The notes: generated from the letters alone by a model not told the origin. Numbered from the stretch's first letter, positions 8,624 through 17,737 are shown. The stretch is DNA of 51,407 nucleotides from CAYFQH01 sp964345215 (GCA_964345215.1 CAYFQH010000010.1:1-51407), one strand, 5' to 3'. Program-made: numbers and translations.

Positions 8624-10150
8624 ATGGCATTGACTGGCAAAAAAAGAATGAATCTCCTGGCAGCCTTGGTTTTAGCCCTTGTTCTTTTGCCCCTTGGAAC
8701 CTTTGCCAAAAGCGAAGGCTCGGTTTCATTTACCCTGGCAGGGTACGATGGGGGAACCATGTCGGTAGAGTGGAAGGATAATTTGTTTTTTGAACGGATG
8801 GAAAAATTGACCGGGGTTTCCTTGACCTTTGACCAAGCCCAGGATGAAAAAACCTGGGAATCAAAAAAACAGGCTTATTTTACCGGAGAAGAACCTTTGC
8901 CCGACGGCTTGTTTAAGGCCAACCTTACCCTAGCTCAGGAAGCAGAAGGCTATGCAAAAGGTGTTCTGATTGATCTAAAGCCCCTTTTGCAGGAACACGC
9001 ACCTAACTTGTATCAACTGTTTCAGGAAAACCCTCAATGGGAAAAGGCTGTGGCTTTGCCAAACGGTGCCATCGTATCACTGCCTTATATTGACCTGTTG
9101 CGTACACAAAATGCCATGTGGATTAACAGTACTTGGCTAACAAACTTAAATATAAAAGCCCCCACTACCAAAGAAGAACTAAAATTGGTCTTAGAGGCTT
9201 TTAGGGATCAGGATCCTAACCAAAACGGAAAAAAAGATGAGATTCCCTATACTTTTGTAGGCCCATGGGATTTAAAATTTCTTTCCCATGCTTTTGGCCA
9301 GGTAGCCAATGACTATAATATTTATGTAGATGAAGAAGGGACAGTGAACTTCTTCCCCCAAAGTGATTCGTATTACGACATGCTGGTTTGGTTAAAGCAA
9401 CTTTACCAAGAGGGTTTGCTGGATCAGCAGGGTTTTATCCAAAGCGATCAGCTGCGCAGCCTTGAAAAGGATACACAGCCCACAACCTACGGCATTATTA
9501 TGGGACCTACGCCCTTTACAAGCCTGCCCGAAGGCCATGCAAAACAGTACCAGCTTTTAGCCCCTTTAAAGGATGATGATGGAAAGCAAACGTACCGAGA
9601 TTTTATTGGCCCTATTATCGGCGGCACTTTTGCCATTACTTCAAAGTGCGAAAATCCCCAGGCTCTTTTACAGTGGGCAGACCAGCTATATACAAACGAA
9701 GGGGCTATTTTAGCCATGGCAGGAGAAGAAGGCAAAGAATATACCATCAATGAAGAGGGAAAATGGCAGACCATCCAGGTTGAAGGCTCATTAAATCTTC
9801 AAAAGGGAACCATTCTTGCAGGGAATCTTTTTCCCTGGTACAGTCCTGTTGATTTTGAACTGGCGATTGAAGATCAAACAGCCTTTAAAACCTTTGAAGG
9901 AATGAAAAAATTGGGTGAAGTTGCAAAATTACCCTTTCCCTATTACAATTTAACCAAAGAAGACAGCGACTATATTCAGCCGCTGCAAAAAGAGTTGGCC
10001 ACCTATGTTGACGAGAGCCTGGCGCGCTTTGTAACAGGGGAGTGGGTGCTAACAAGGGAGCAGTGGAAACACTACCTTGATGGCCTTGATCAGCACAGGG
10101 TCGAAGAATTTATTGGTTTTTGGCAAAAGGTTTTTGAGGAAATGCAATAA
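8624..10150 (+). CDS. Secreted extracellular solute-binding protein (family 1-like)
   Basis: This 508-residue protein has a signal peptide (basic KKRMN, then a hydrophobic stretch ending near TFA) and a body resembling large oligosaccharide-binding proteins of ABC importers. The segment DQDPNQNGKKDEIPY is a calcium-loop-like signature often seen in this family. Two features are odd. There is no lipobox cysteine, whereas Gram-positive binding proteins are usually lipoproteins, so it may be released from the cell. There are also no permease or ATPase genes beside it. Its neighbours are a VanW protein upstream and a sugar kinase 12 bases downstream, which suggests carbohydrate binding. AAGGAAG precedes the ATG at 8624. 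Confidence 0.8.
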   Translation: MALTGKKRMNLLAALVLALVLLPLGTFAKSEGSVSFTLAGYDGGTMSVEWKDNLFFERMEKLTGVSLTFDQAQDEKTWESKKQAYFTGEEPLPDGLFKANLTLAQEAEGYAKGVLIDLKPLLQEHAPNLYQLFQENPQWEKAVALPNGAIVSLPYIDLLRTQNAMWINSTWLTNLNIKAPTTKEELKLVLEAFRDQDPNQNGKKDEIPYTFVGPWDLKFLSHAFGQVANDYNIYVDEEGTVNFFPQSDSYYDMLVWLKQLYQEGLLDQQGFIQSDQLRSLEKDTQPTTYGIIMGPTPFTSLPEGHAKQYQLLAPLKDDDGKQTYRDFIGPIIGGTFAITSKCENPQALLQWADQLYTNEGAILAMAGEEGKEYTINEEGKWQTIQVEGSLNLQKGTILAGNLFPWYSPVDFELAIEDQTAFKTFEGMKKLGEVAKLPFPYYNLTKEDSDYIQPLQKELATYVDESLARFVTGEWVLTREQWKHYLDGLDQHRVEEFIGFWQKVFEEMQ

Positions 10151-10162
10151 GGGGGAAGTAAA

Positions 10163-11443
10163 ATGGGTTTGTATTCAAATTTAATCAGGCGGCTAAAAAC
10201 CCCAGAAGTTATGGAGCAACTAAACCGCTTATACGGCAAGCGAGACGGCATGCTGGTTGCGCAAACAGCCAGGCTTACACGGCTTATCCGCAAGCACGAG
10301 GAATATTTTGATGCTAAAAAAGACGTGTTTGTCATCAGCGCTCCAGGGCGCATTGAAATGGTGGGTAACCATACAGATCATAACCGGGGCCGGGTTTTAG
10401 CCGCTGCTGCCAGTGTGGATAGTTTGGCTGTGGTCTCACCCAGAAAAGACATGGCTGTACAAATTTATAGCGATGGTTATACCCCTATTAGCATTGATTT
10501 AGAAAGCCTGGCTATGCGTGAGGAAGAAAAAGGTAGCTCAACGGCCATTGTGCGGGGCATTGCCGCTAAGATGAAAGAACTTGAAAAGCCCATTGGGGGT
10601 TTTAATGCTGTGATTACTTCCACCGTATTAAATGGCAGTGGTTTAAGTTCTTCCGCCGCCTTTGAAATATTGATTACAGCCATTTTTGACAAACTGTTTG
10701 GGGGCTGGACCTTAACCAACGAACAAAGAGCTAAAATTGGTCAGTATGCTGAAAACAACTATATGGGCAAACCCACAGGTTTGCTGGATCAAATGGCAAG
10801 TTCTGTAGGGGGTCTTGTAACCCTTGACTTTAAGTATGACGAACCCAAAGTAAAACATATGGAGTTTGACTTTGCTAAAAAAGGCTATACCATTGTGGTG
10901 GTTAATACGGGCGGCGACCATGCAGACTTAACGGAGGACTACGGTGCCATTCGGGATGAAATGCAAAAAGTAGCCAACAATTTTGGTGAAGAGGTGCTTA
11001 GAAATATACGGCCTGAGCAAATGTACCAGGAAATGGGCGGTTTGCGGCAAAAGGTTTCCGATCGGGCCATTCTTCGAGCCATGCACTATTTTGATGAAAA
11101 CCAGCGGGTTTTAAACGCTGTAAATGCCTTGAAAAAAGACGATATAGATCTTTTTTTAGAAATTACCATTGATTCTGGCCGAAGTAGTTTTATGTACTTA
11201 CAAAATGTATATGCCAACTGGCAAAATCAAGAACTTTCCTTGGCCCTGGCTTTGGCAGAAAAGTTACTAAAGGGCAAAGGAGCCTGGCGGGTTCATGGGG
11301 GCGGCTTTGCCGGTACAACCCTTAACTTTGTACCTACAAAAACCCTTCCCGCTTTTGTTGAAGTTATGGAAAACGTCTTTGGCCCTCAAAGTTGCCAGGT
11401 TCTTGATATCCGTCCTGTTGGCCCAGAAGTGATTAAAATTTAA
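10163..11443 (+). CDS. Galactokinase-family GHMP kinase
   Basis: This is a GHMP-superfamily sugar kinase of 426 residues. Recognisable motifs are the galactokinase N-terminal signature at residues 62-73 (GRIEMVGNHTDH), the ATP loop GSGLSSSAA, the catalytic-aspartate region GLLDQMASSVGG and the C-terminal HGGGFAGT. It has an N-terminal extension of about 35-40 residues compared with GalK near 390. In classical GalK the signature reads GEHTDY, and that glutamate helps to hold the sugar; here it is Asn69-His70, so the substrate may not be galactose. There is no galT or galE nearby. GGGGGAAG precedes the ATG. It ends the rex unit before a strong terminator. I therefore give no gene symbol. Confidence 0.85.
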   Translation: MGLYSNLIRRLKTPEVMEQLNRLYGKRDGMLVAQTARLTRLIRKHEEYFDAKKDVFVISAPGRIEMVGNHTDHNRGRVLAAAASVDSLAVVSPRKDMAVQIYSDGYTPISIDLESLAMREEEKGSSTAIVRGIAAKMKELEKPIGGFNAVITSTVLNGSGLSSSAAFEILITAIFDKLFGGWTLTNEQRAKIGQYAENNYMGKPTGLLDQMASSVGGLVTLDFKYDEPKVKHMEFDFAKKGYTIVVVNTGGDHADLTEDYGAIRDEMQKVANNFGEEVLRNIRPEQMYQEMGGLRQKVSDRAILRAMHYFDENQRVLNAVNALKKDDIDLFLEITIDSGRSSFMYLQNVYANWQNQELSLALALAEKLLKGKGAWRVHGGGFAGTTLNFVPTKTLPAFVEVMENVFGPQSCQVLDIRPVGPEVIKI

Positions 11444-11501
11444 AAAATTGAAAGTTAAAACTTATATGTTATATGTAGAAGACTTTGAAACTAAGCTTGC
11501 T

Positions 11502-11541
11502 AAAAAGAAGGGATGATCCTTTAAAATCATCCCTTCTTTTT
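11502..11541. terminator. Bidirectional intrinsic terminator
   Basis: A perfect 16-bp stem (11502-11517 with 11526-11541) has A-rich and T-rich flanks on both sides. It lies between the convergent galactokinase-family gene and the transglutaminase gene and can serve both strands. Confidence 0.85.
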
Positions 11542-11545
11542 AATG

Positions 11546-13912
11546 TTAATATTCTTTGTTTTTGATGGATTTGGATTTCTGCTGATCCTTCTTTTTAGCT
11601 TTTTTAATCCTTTTAGGAGTTGTTTTGTTTTTTAGTTCCTTGATGGAAGGAATATGGCTATTTTGATTTCGTTTTGAAAAGAAAGCCCGAGTAAAGATAA
11701 AACGCAACTTTTTGTACCAAGGCAAAGAGGAATATAGGGATTCAAAGGTTTCCTGGGCGAGTGCAATAAAAGTATCTTCCACCGGGTGGGGGCTGTAACC
11801 CACAAAGGAAAGGTGTTGGGCCATGGGCATTAAGGAAAGAGGGTAATCGTTTTCGTAATTGGCCCGAGCAGCAAAAGCAGTGGGACTCTCCTGAGGCAGG
11901 GGCGCCATCTGGTCTATCCTTAAGATATCATAAATGGCTTGGACCCAAACAAAGTATCTCATCTCTATATTTTTTGCTTTTTTAGCAGTTGCTTTAGGCA
12001 AGGCGTGGTAAATTTTGTAAGCAGCCCAGGCAACAACAAAAAGAATGAATAGGGCAACGAGCAACCATAGGTAGGGAAAATCATCTTTTTGATTATCGGA
12101 TTCTACATTGGGCTCCTCATCCCTTGGTGGAACGGTAGGGCTCGGCTCAGGGCTTTCTTCAGGGGTTTTGTCTTCGTTTTCACTGGGAGGGGGGTTGGCA
12201 TCCTCTGGACTGGGAGTAGGGGTCGGCTGGTTGTTTGGTGAGTCTCTTAAAGAATCGGGGGCTGAGGCCGTTTCGGGTGGAATGGGCGGTGTTTCCCCAG
12301 GGGTTGCGTCAAACACCACCCAGCCGAAACCAGGAAAGTAAATTTCTGTCCAGGCATGAGCGCTTTCTCCTGTAACATAGGCTATATTGTTTTCTCCCGG
12401 CACAGCCAAAAAGCCCTCTACATACCTCGCAGGCAGGCCGGCCATTTGAGCAAAGGTAGTCATGGCCGATGCAAAGTAAGTACAGTATCCTTCTTTGCCT
12501 ACATGAATAAAGTAGGACACAAAGTCCATGTTTTCAGTTACCGGCTCTGGGGTCAGGGTATAGGCATAATAGCGATTCAAATGGTTTTCAATGGCAAGGG
12601 CCTTGTCGTAGCTGGTAGCAGCTGATTTAGTAATTTCGTTAACAAGTTGGTAAAGGCTTTGCTCCATGTGCTCGGGCAAGTGGGTATAGGTTTGGTATAT
12701 GGCGTCGTATTGAGGGTCGTGCATGGTTTCCAGGGCCTTTATGATGGGGGCCAGCTGTTCCTTTGAACTGTCAAACATCTTTGCCGAAAACTGGTATTCG
12801 TCCTGAGGATATAGGTTTCTGGTTATAAACATTTCGCTGCCGATATTAAAATAAGGTACTAAGCCGCTGGAAGCGGAAAAATCAGCAAAGCGCTGAGATA
12901 TAAACAGGGTTGAAGCCGAAGCGTTGACCATTTCAACTGTAACGGGAAAGGTTGTTGAAATAAAGGGGTATTTATTGGCAATCATTTCATCAGGCCGTTT
13001 TAAATCAAAGGTTTGGGTTTTTAAGCTGTTCCATCGAGGGGAGGTGTACAAATGGCGCTGACCGCCGGTAGTATCGATCCACGACCGGCCTGTGTACTGG
13101 TTTTTAATGGCACCGCGCAAATATACCTTTTCGGGGGATTTAACGCGCAGCACCAAATCTTTATTAGGTTCCGCCGGACCTCCCATGTGGTAACCCTGAT
13201 CTTCAAGCGAAAAAATAGTGCGGGTTTGAGTAAAAAACAAATAATTGGTAATGGTTTCACGTATTTTATCCGCCGTCTCTTCCAAGGGCTTAATCGTAGT
13301 GCGGCTCATGGGTAAAATAAAAAAGGAAAGGAGGGTAATAATCAGCACAACGGGCAGCACCCGCCAAAGAGAAAGATCCTCATTGGTTTGGCGCACGTAA
13401 ATTAACACAGTAGCAATGATGGCCGGTATGGTAAGAACGATCAAAGAAGCCTTACCCATGTACCACAAGGCCAACATGGTAAAGAGCAAAATACTAAGAG
13501 CAGGGAAAAATCCGTTGCCTTCTTTTGCTAAAAGAAAGGAAATAAAGGCAATAACAAGAGATAGAATAACAGCAAACTCAAGGCCGTAGAGAGGAAGAGC
13601 ATCCCTTTGACCCTTTAAAAATAAAAATATGGCCTTGCCTGTTGACGAAAGGGCAGAAAGAATAGGCCCTCCGTAAGGCAACGTAAAGGCAGAAATGATT
13701 TGCGAGAGGATAAACAAACCCAAAATTAAAAAGCCTAGCCTTTTGCGGCCGGATAAAAGAGTTAATACTGCCGGCACCAAAAAAGAAATCAGCAGCACAA
13801 AAGGCCAATGGTTTTCAAAAGACAGGGTAAAGCATAGGGGGAGAGCAATGCCAACTGATAACAAGAAAGAAAGAAGGACATGAAATAAGGATTTTTTCGT
13901 TTCAGCATTCAT
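11546..13912 (-). CDS. Membrane transglutaminase-like protein (TgpA type, DUF3488/DUF4129)
   Basis: This 788-residue membrane protein begins with about six hydrophobic segments, continues with a large extracellular region holding a transglutaminase-like core, then a Pro/Glu/Ser-rich stretch of about 60 residues, one more membrane helix and a cytoplasmic DUF4129-like part. The Cys-His-Asp triad is visible as Cys477 (GYCTYF), His519 (SAHAWTEIY) and Asp535 (VVFDATPG). The C-terminus is strongly lysine-rich. The frame extends to 13951, but ATG 13912 with GGTGA upstream is a better start. It is the last gene of a MoxR-DUF58-transglutaminase operon, a widespread arrangement; the substrate is unknown and could be a cell-surface protein. 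Confidence 0.9.
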   Translation of the reverse strand: MNAETKKSLFHVLLSFLLSVGIALPLCFTLSFENHWPFVLLISFLVPAVLTLLSGRKRLGFLILGLFILSQIISAFTLPYGGPILSALSSTGKAIFLFLKGQRDALPLYGLEFAVILSLVIAFISFLLAKEGNGFFPALSILLFTMLALWYMGKASLIVLTIPAIIATVLIYVRQTNEDLSLWRVLPVVLIITLLSFFILPMSRTTIKPLEETADKIRETITNYLFFTQTRTIFSLEDQGYHMGGPAEPNKDLVLRVKSPEKVYLRGAIKNQYTGRSWIDTTGGQRHLYTSPRWNSLKTQTFDLKRPDEMIANKYPFISTTFPVTVEMVNASASTLFISQRFADFSASSGLVPYFNIGSEMFITRNLYPQDEYQFSAKMFDSSKEQLAPIIKALETMHDPQYDAIYQTYTHLPEHMEQSLYQLVNEITKSAATSYDKALAIENHLNRYYAYTLTPEPVTENMDFVSYFIHVGKEGYCTYFASAMTTFAQMAGLPARYVEGFLAVPGENNIAYVTGESAHAWTEIYFPGFGWVVFDATPGETPPIPPETASAPDSLRDSPNNQPTPTPSPEDANPPPSENEDKTPEESPEPSPTVPPRDEEPNVESDNQKDDFPYLWLLVALFILFVVAWAAYKIYHALPKATAKKAKNIEMRYFVWVQAIYDILRIDQMAPLPQESPTAFAARANYENDYPLSLMPMAQHLSFVGYSPHPVEDTFIALAQETFESLYSSLPWYKKLRFIFTRAFFSKRNQNSHIPSIKELKNKTTPKRIKKAKKKDQQKSKSIKNKEY

Positions 13913-13961
13913 TGGCAAGGTCACCACACTTTCATATAGAATAAAAAACAAGTTATAAACA

Positions 13962-15134
13962 CTAGTATACGTTGGCCGGGCTTACATAGCATACATCAAT
14001 ATCGTTTTGTTGCAGCTTGCTGACCAGAGGGAGTGTTTCAGGAGCTTCAGGTGCAAAGGTGGCAAAATAAAGGCGTACAAAGGGCCCCATTTTATGTATG
14101 CGCACAACTGCATCTACCAATTCAGAAGTAAGGCGGGAGGTAACAATGGCCGTGGCCCCGGTTTTGCGCATTCGGCCCGCCTCCATAAGCAAAACCCGCT
14201 CGAAGGCTTCTATATGGTCAAAGGGAAGCCGGGCCAGCTCTTCCAGCAAAACAGCGGAGCCCATGGATTTATCAAACTCCATGGGGGCGGCGTTGTTTAA
14301 TAGGGGCATGCGCACAGGGTGATCTCCCTGCATTTGAGACAAAACAACAGAAGCGGCGGTTTCACAAAGGGTATCCTGCAAAAAGGCAGAAGCGTCTAAC
14401 ACATCAGGCCCGTAGTTAGAAACATAAGGAGTGGAGCTGTCTAACAGAACCAATACGTCGGGGAGGTCCGGCTCTTCAAAGCGGCGCACCATAATCTCTC
14501 TTGAGCGCATGCTCAGCTTCCAGTGAACCTTTTTTAAAGGGTCTCCCTGCTGGTAGGTACGTATATCTGCTGGGTTACTGGCGTCTTCCCGGGCTTTTGA
14601 AAGGGTTTCAAGGCCTGTATCCCCTGGACTGAACTTAAGGGGGGCTACTTCAAAGGTAAGGGGCAGCACCACCAGCTCAACAGGCAGCACATCCGGCTCA
14701 AAGCGATAGGAGAAAAAACCGAAAATATCTTCAATTAAGTATTCAATTACACCGGGAGAATAGGTGCCCACATGCTTTGTAACCAACTCGTAGGAAATAT
14801 GCTGGGTACCCTTGCTAGAGGAGGTCAGGCGCACAGTTGATAAATTGCCGCTGGGACCCACCCGCAAAAACAGAGTAATAGGAGCAATAGGCAAAAAACT
14901 GCCATAGGCAATAGAAATATCCATGTGTACAAGCTCACCTCTGGGGACCTTGTGGGCCGAAAGCTCGTGGAGCACTTTTGCATGACGGGTTGATAAAAAT
15001 ACGCTTAAAAAAGCGTACAAAATACAAACCATTCCTAAAATGGCAAAAAACAAATAGATAAAGTTCCCCGTAGATAGGGAAATTAATAAAAAAGTAAGGA
15101 TGATGCCTAAAAAAACAAATAGCTTTGGCTTCAT
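13962..15134 (-). CDS. DUF58 domain-containing protein
   Basis: This 390-residue protein starts with two hydrophobic segments in the first 50 residues and is otherwise soluble. The DUF58 core is recognised from the block GDPLKKVHWKLSMRSREIMV followed by RRFEEP, then LVLLDSS, a von Willebrand A-like beginning. Its ATG overlaps the stop codon of the upstream MoxR gene (ATGA, 15134-15131), so the two are translationally coupled. DUF58 proteins are regular partners of MoxR ATPases and are thought to take part in chaperone-like assembly of envelope or metal-containing proteins, but the biochemical activity is not established. Confidence 0.9.
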   Translation of the reverse strand: MKPKLFVFLGIILTFLLISLSTGNFIYLFFAILGMVCILYAFLSVFLSTRHAKVLHELSAHKVPRGELVHMDISIAYGSFLPIAPITLFLRVGPSGNLSTVRLTSSSKGTQHISYELVTKHVGTYSPGVIEYLIEDIFGFFSYRFEPDVLPVELVVLPLTFEVAPLKFSPGDTGLETLSKAREDASNPADIRTYQQGDPLKKVHWKLSMRSREIMVRRFEEPDLPDVLVLLDSSTPYVSNYGPDVLDASAFLQDTLCETAASVVLSQMQGDHPVRMPLLNNAAPMEFDKSMGSAVLLEELARLPFDHIEAFERVLLMEAGRMRKTGATAIVTSRLTSELVDAVVRIHKMGPFVRLYFATFAPEAPETLPLVSKLQQNDIDVCYVSPANVY

Positions 15135-16081
15135 GGCAGTCTAACAGGCACCGGCACAGTTTCTAAAATGGATAAAAGGACCCTTTCAGCTGTAATGGAT
15201 TTCATCCTGGCCTCCGGGTTCAAAGTAAGCCGGTGGGCTAGAACGGGTAAAGCCATGTGCTGCACGTCCTCGGGTAAAATAAAATCTCGCCCATCAAGCA
15301 GGGCGCAGGCTTGGGCAGCATGGATTAGGCCAATAGCCCCCCGGGTAGAAACCCCTAGTTGCAAGGAGGGGTGGTTTCTGGTTTGAGCCACCAGGCTGGC
15401 CACATAGCTGCGCACTTCTTTTGAGCAGTAAATATTGCCAACCATCTCTTGTAGGGAAATTACATCTTGAGCGGTGCAAACGGGCTGCAGGGTTGAAAGA
15501 GGGGTAATGGGCTTACTGTAGCGCTCTAAAATGTCCATCTCTTCTTCAGGGGAAGGATAGCCAATAGAAATACGAAGGAGAAAACGGTCCATTTGTGCCT
15601 CCGGCAGGGGATAAGTTCCTACAAATTCTACGGGGTTTTGGGTTGCTAAAACCATAAAAGGCTTAGGCAGGGGATAGGTCACCCCATCTACAGTTACCTG
15701 AAACTCTTCCATTACTTCCAGCAAGCTGGATTGGGTTTTGGGCGAAGTACGGTTAATTTCATCGGCAAGTACAATTTGGCTCATAACAGCGCCGGGTTTA
15801 AACTCCATTTCGCCGGTTTTAAAGTTTACAATTGTAAAGCCGGTTACATCACTAGGCATGACATCAGGGGTAAACTGAATGCGCTTAAATGAACAGTCAA
15901 GGGATTTGGCCAGGGCGCTGGCCAGGGTTGTTTTGCCAACACCGGGTACGTCTTCAATTAAAACATGGCCCCGGCACATCAGGGCAATCAAAGCAAGTTC
16001 AATTACCTCATCCTTACCCACAATAACCTGGCGGATATTGTCTTGTAGTGCGTCGATGATTTGGCGTGGCTGCTGGTGCAT
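15131..16081 (-). CDS. MoxR-family AAA+ ATPase
   Basis: This is a cytoplasmic AAA+ ATPase of 316 residues. Walker A is GVGKTT at 47-52 inside the MoxR hallmark EDVPGVGKTT, and Walker B ends in the DE pair at about 107-108 (LADEINR). The sequence FTPDVMPSDVTG is also typical of MoxR. AAGGAGAGG precedes the ATG by four bases. It opens the operon with DUF58 and transglutaminase genes, and a promoter-like pair lies upstream at 16154-16182. MoxR proteins act as chaperones that mature partner proteins; the direct partner here is presumably the DUF58 protein. Confidence 0.93.
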   Translation of the reverse strand: MHQQPRQIIDALQDNIRQVIVGKDEVIELALIALMCRGHVLIEDVPGVGKTTLASALAKSLDCSFKRIQFTPDVMPSDVTGFTIVNFKTGEMEFKPGAVMSQIVLADEINRTSPKTQSSLLEVMEEFQVTVDGVTYPLPKPFMVLATQNPVEFVGTYPLPEAQMDRFLLRISIGYPSPEEEMDILERYSKPITPLSTLQPVCTAQDVISLQEMVGNIYCSKEVRSYVASLVAQTRNHPSLQLGVSTRGAIGLIHAAQACALLDGRDFILPEDVQHMALPVLAHRLTLNPEARMKSITAERVLLSILETVPVPVRLP

Positions 16082-16153
16082 ATAACCTCTCCTTAAATAT
16101 ATATCAATCAGTGGTATAGTTAAACAAATAAAAGGCTATAACAGCCTCCCTAT

Positions 16154-16182
16154 AGTATAATTTATTATCCTCTTCTTGACAA
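16154..16182 (-). promoter_or_regulatory. Predicted promoter of moxR operon
   Basis: On the minus strand TTGTCA (16182-16177) and TATACT (16159-16154) are spaced by 17 bases. It lies back to back with, and within a few bases of, the plus-strand promoter for the P1 peptidase. Confidence 0.5.
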
Positions 16183-16186
16183 GCAC

Positions 16187-16215
16187 TTGAAAAAAACTGC
16201 GAAACTATTTACAAT
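16187..16215 (+). promoter_or_regulatory. Predicted promoter of P1 peptidase-acpS-nnr unit
   Basis: TTGAAA (16187-16192) and TACAAT (16210-16215) are spaced by 17 bases. Its -35 lies just beside that of the divergent moxR promoter, so binding of polymerase at one could exclude the other. Confidence 0.5.
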
Positions 16216-16384
16216 AAGGGTAGAACAAGTGCCCCAAATAGCTGTTTTTCTCTGGCAATATCGGTTTGATTCCGGGTTACCCAAACGTTAAGTATACCTT
16301 TTTAGGCAGCTGTTGAGCGAGAATACATTAGGGTTGCTGACCATTTTGACCCTTGATTTAAATCTAAAGATGAGGAGCGGTAAT
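16216..16384 (+). other. Long untranslated leader before the P1 peptidase gene
   Basis: About 160 bases separate the predicted promoter from the ATG at 16385. The stretch contains no credible gene. It holds short complementary segments, for example AGGGT near 16329 with ACCCT near 16350, and two CAGCTG-like segments, so it may fold. It does not match a riboswitch, T-box or 6S RNA that I can recognise. Confidence 0.3.
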
Positions 16385-17359
16385 ATGTTAAATAAAGAAA
16401 AATATCCCTTGTATGGGGGAAGTATTACAAAGGTACAAGGCATTACCATGGGCCATGCCCAAAATATGAAGGGATTAACAGGGGTAACCGTTGTTTTGTG
16501 TGAAAAAGGCGGGGCCATTGGTGGGGTAGATGTACGGGGAGCCGCACCCGGCACCAGGGAAACAGACCTGCTGCGCCCAGGCAATCTGGTTGAAAGGGTA
16601 GATGCAGTGGTTTTGGCCGGAGGCAGTGCCTTTGGCCTTGACAGTGCGACCGGGGTGATGGATGTTCTTGAAAAGGCCGGCATAGGCCACCACACCGTTG
16701 CAGGGAAAGTACCGATTGTGGCCTCTGCCGTGTTATACGATTTAGCGGTGGGGGATTCTAGAATCAGACCCGATGCAAAAATGGGGGCTGAAGCCTGTGT
16801 AAATGCCTCTAAAGACGTTGTGCAGGGAATGGTCGGCGCCGGTACAGGAGCCACAGTGTGTAAGCTGGCCTTAAACGCCATGCCCCAAAAGGGTGGCTTG
16901 GGCACCGCATCCATTACCTTGGCAAATGGCATTACCGTAGGGGCTGTTGCCGCAGTGAATGCCGTGGGGGATATTTATCACCCTTATACAGGGGAGCTGA
17001 TTATGGCCGCCAGAGACGACAGGGGTAAAAAGGTGCCAATACTTGACATGCTTTTTGGATCCCAACCGGCACCGGAACTTAAGCGCATATCTAATCCTGG
17101 AGAAAACACCACTATTGGTGTTATTGCAACTGATGCCAGGCTAAGCAAAGAACAGGCAAACCGGCTGGCTACCGTAGCCCACGATGGGTTTGCCCGAACC
17201 ATTCGCCCTGTACACACCGTAATGGACGGGGATACAATTTTTGCCATGGCTACAGGGCGGGTAGAGCAAGATGCAAACTTTATACAGCTGTGTTTGGCAG
17301 CAACAGAGGTGATGGCCCAGGCCGTTTACAATGGGATTGTGGCGGGCAATATAAGATGA
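16385..17359 (+). CDS. P1 family peptidase (DmpA/S58-type, self-processing)
   Basis: This 324-residue protein belongs to the N-terminal-nucleophile P1 family (L-aminopeptidase D-esterase/DmpA type), in which the precursor cuts itself into two chains. Family blocks seen are GGVDVRGAAPGTRETDLL near the N-terminus and AGGSAFGLDSATG soon after. The expected self-cleavage site is Asn241-Thr242 in ENTTIGVIATDA, making Thr242 the new N-terminal nucleophile. The start is ATG 16385, which has GAGGAG upstream; earlier in-frame codons lack a ribosome site. Its end overlaps the acpS start by four bases (ATGA). The natural substrate of these Firmicutes enzymes is not established; short peptides with a free N-terminus are likely. 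Confidence 0.9.
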   Translation: MLNKEKYPLYGGSITKVQGITMGHAQNMKGLTGVTVVLCEKGGAIGGVDVRGAAPGTRETDLLRPGNLVERVDAVVLAGGSAFGLDSATGVMDVLEKAGIGHHTVAGKVPIVASAVLYDLAVGDSRIRPDAKMGAEACVNASKDVVQGMVGAGTGATVCKLALNAMPQKGGLGTASITLANGITVGAVAAVNAVGDIYHPYTGELIMAARDDRGKKVPILDMLFGSQPAPELKRISNPGENTTIGVIATDARLSKEQANRLATVAHDGFARTIRPVHTVMDGDTIFAMATGRVEQDANFIQLCLAATEVMAQAVYNGIVAGNIR

Positions 17360-17724
17360 TTATTGGCATAGGTGTTGATTTGTGTGCCATTGATCAAATG
17401 GCCCAAAAAATGAAAGACATGCGTTTTTTAAAGCGCTTTTTTACACTAGATGAAATTGCCTATATCAAGAATAAAAATAGAGCCGCCGCCCAAAGTGCGG
17501 CAGGCATATTTGCCGCCAAGGAGGCGGCTTTAAAAGCCCTTGGAACGGGGCTGACCCTGTCGCTAAAAGAAGTGGGTATTATGCACCGTGAAGGAGGCCA
17601 GCCTTATTATGTTTTTACCGGTAAGGCTTTAAAGCATCTTGATAAATTGGGCGCAGGTACCATGCACCTTTCCATTAGCCATGAAGAAAACATGGCCCTT
17701 GCCTTTGCCGTAGTCGAAAATTAA
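17356..17724 (+). CDS. acpS: Holo-[acyl-carrier-protein] synthase
   Basis: AcpS transfers 4'-phosphopantetheine from coenzyme A to the serine of acyl carrier protein, which fatty acid synthesis needs. At 122 residues it has the expected size. Family motifs are GIGVDLCAID at the start (with the magnesium-binding Asp8), FAAKEAALKALG in the middle and HLSISHEENMALA near the end. The ATG at 17356 overlaps the stop of the P1 peptidase gene (ATGA), which implies coupled translation. The nnr gene follows after 13 bases; the acpS-nnr pair is common in Bacillota. Confidence 0.96.
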   Translation: MIIGIGVDLCAIDQMAQKMKDMRFLKRFFTLDEIAYIKNKNRAAAQSAAGIFAAKEAALKALGTGLTLSLKEVGIMHREGGQPYYVFTGKALKHLDKLGAGTMHLSISHEENMALAFAVVEN

Positions 17725-17737
17725 AAGGGGAATAATA

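Noticed and set aside
12108..12341. Gly/Ser-rich plus-strand frame
   Set aside because: It is the complement of the Pro/Glu/Ser-rich spacer of the transglutaminase protein.
16288..16932. 214-codon minus-strand frame over the P1 peptidase
   Set aside because: Antisense to conserved P1 family blocks with low-complexity Pro/Thr/Ala composition; not a gene.
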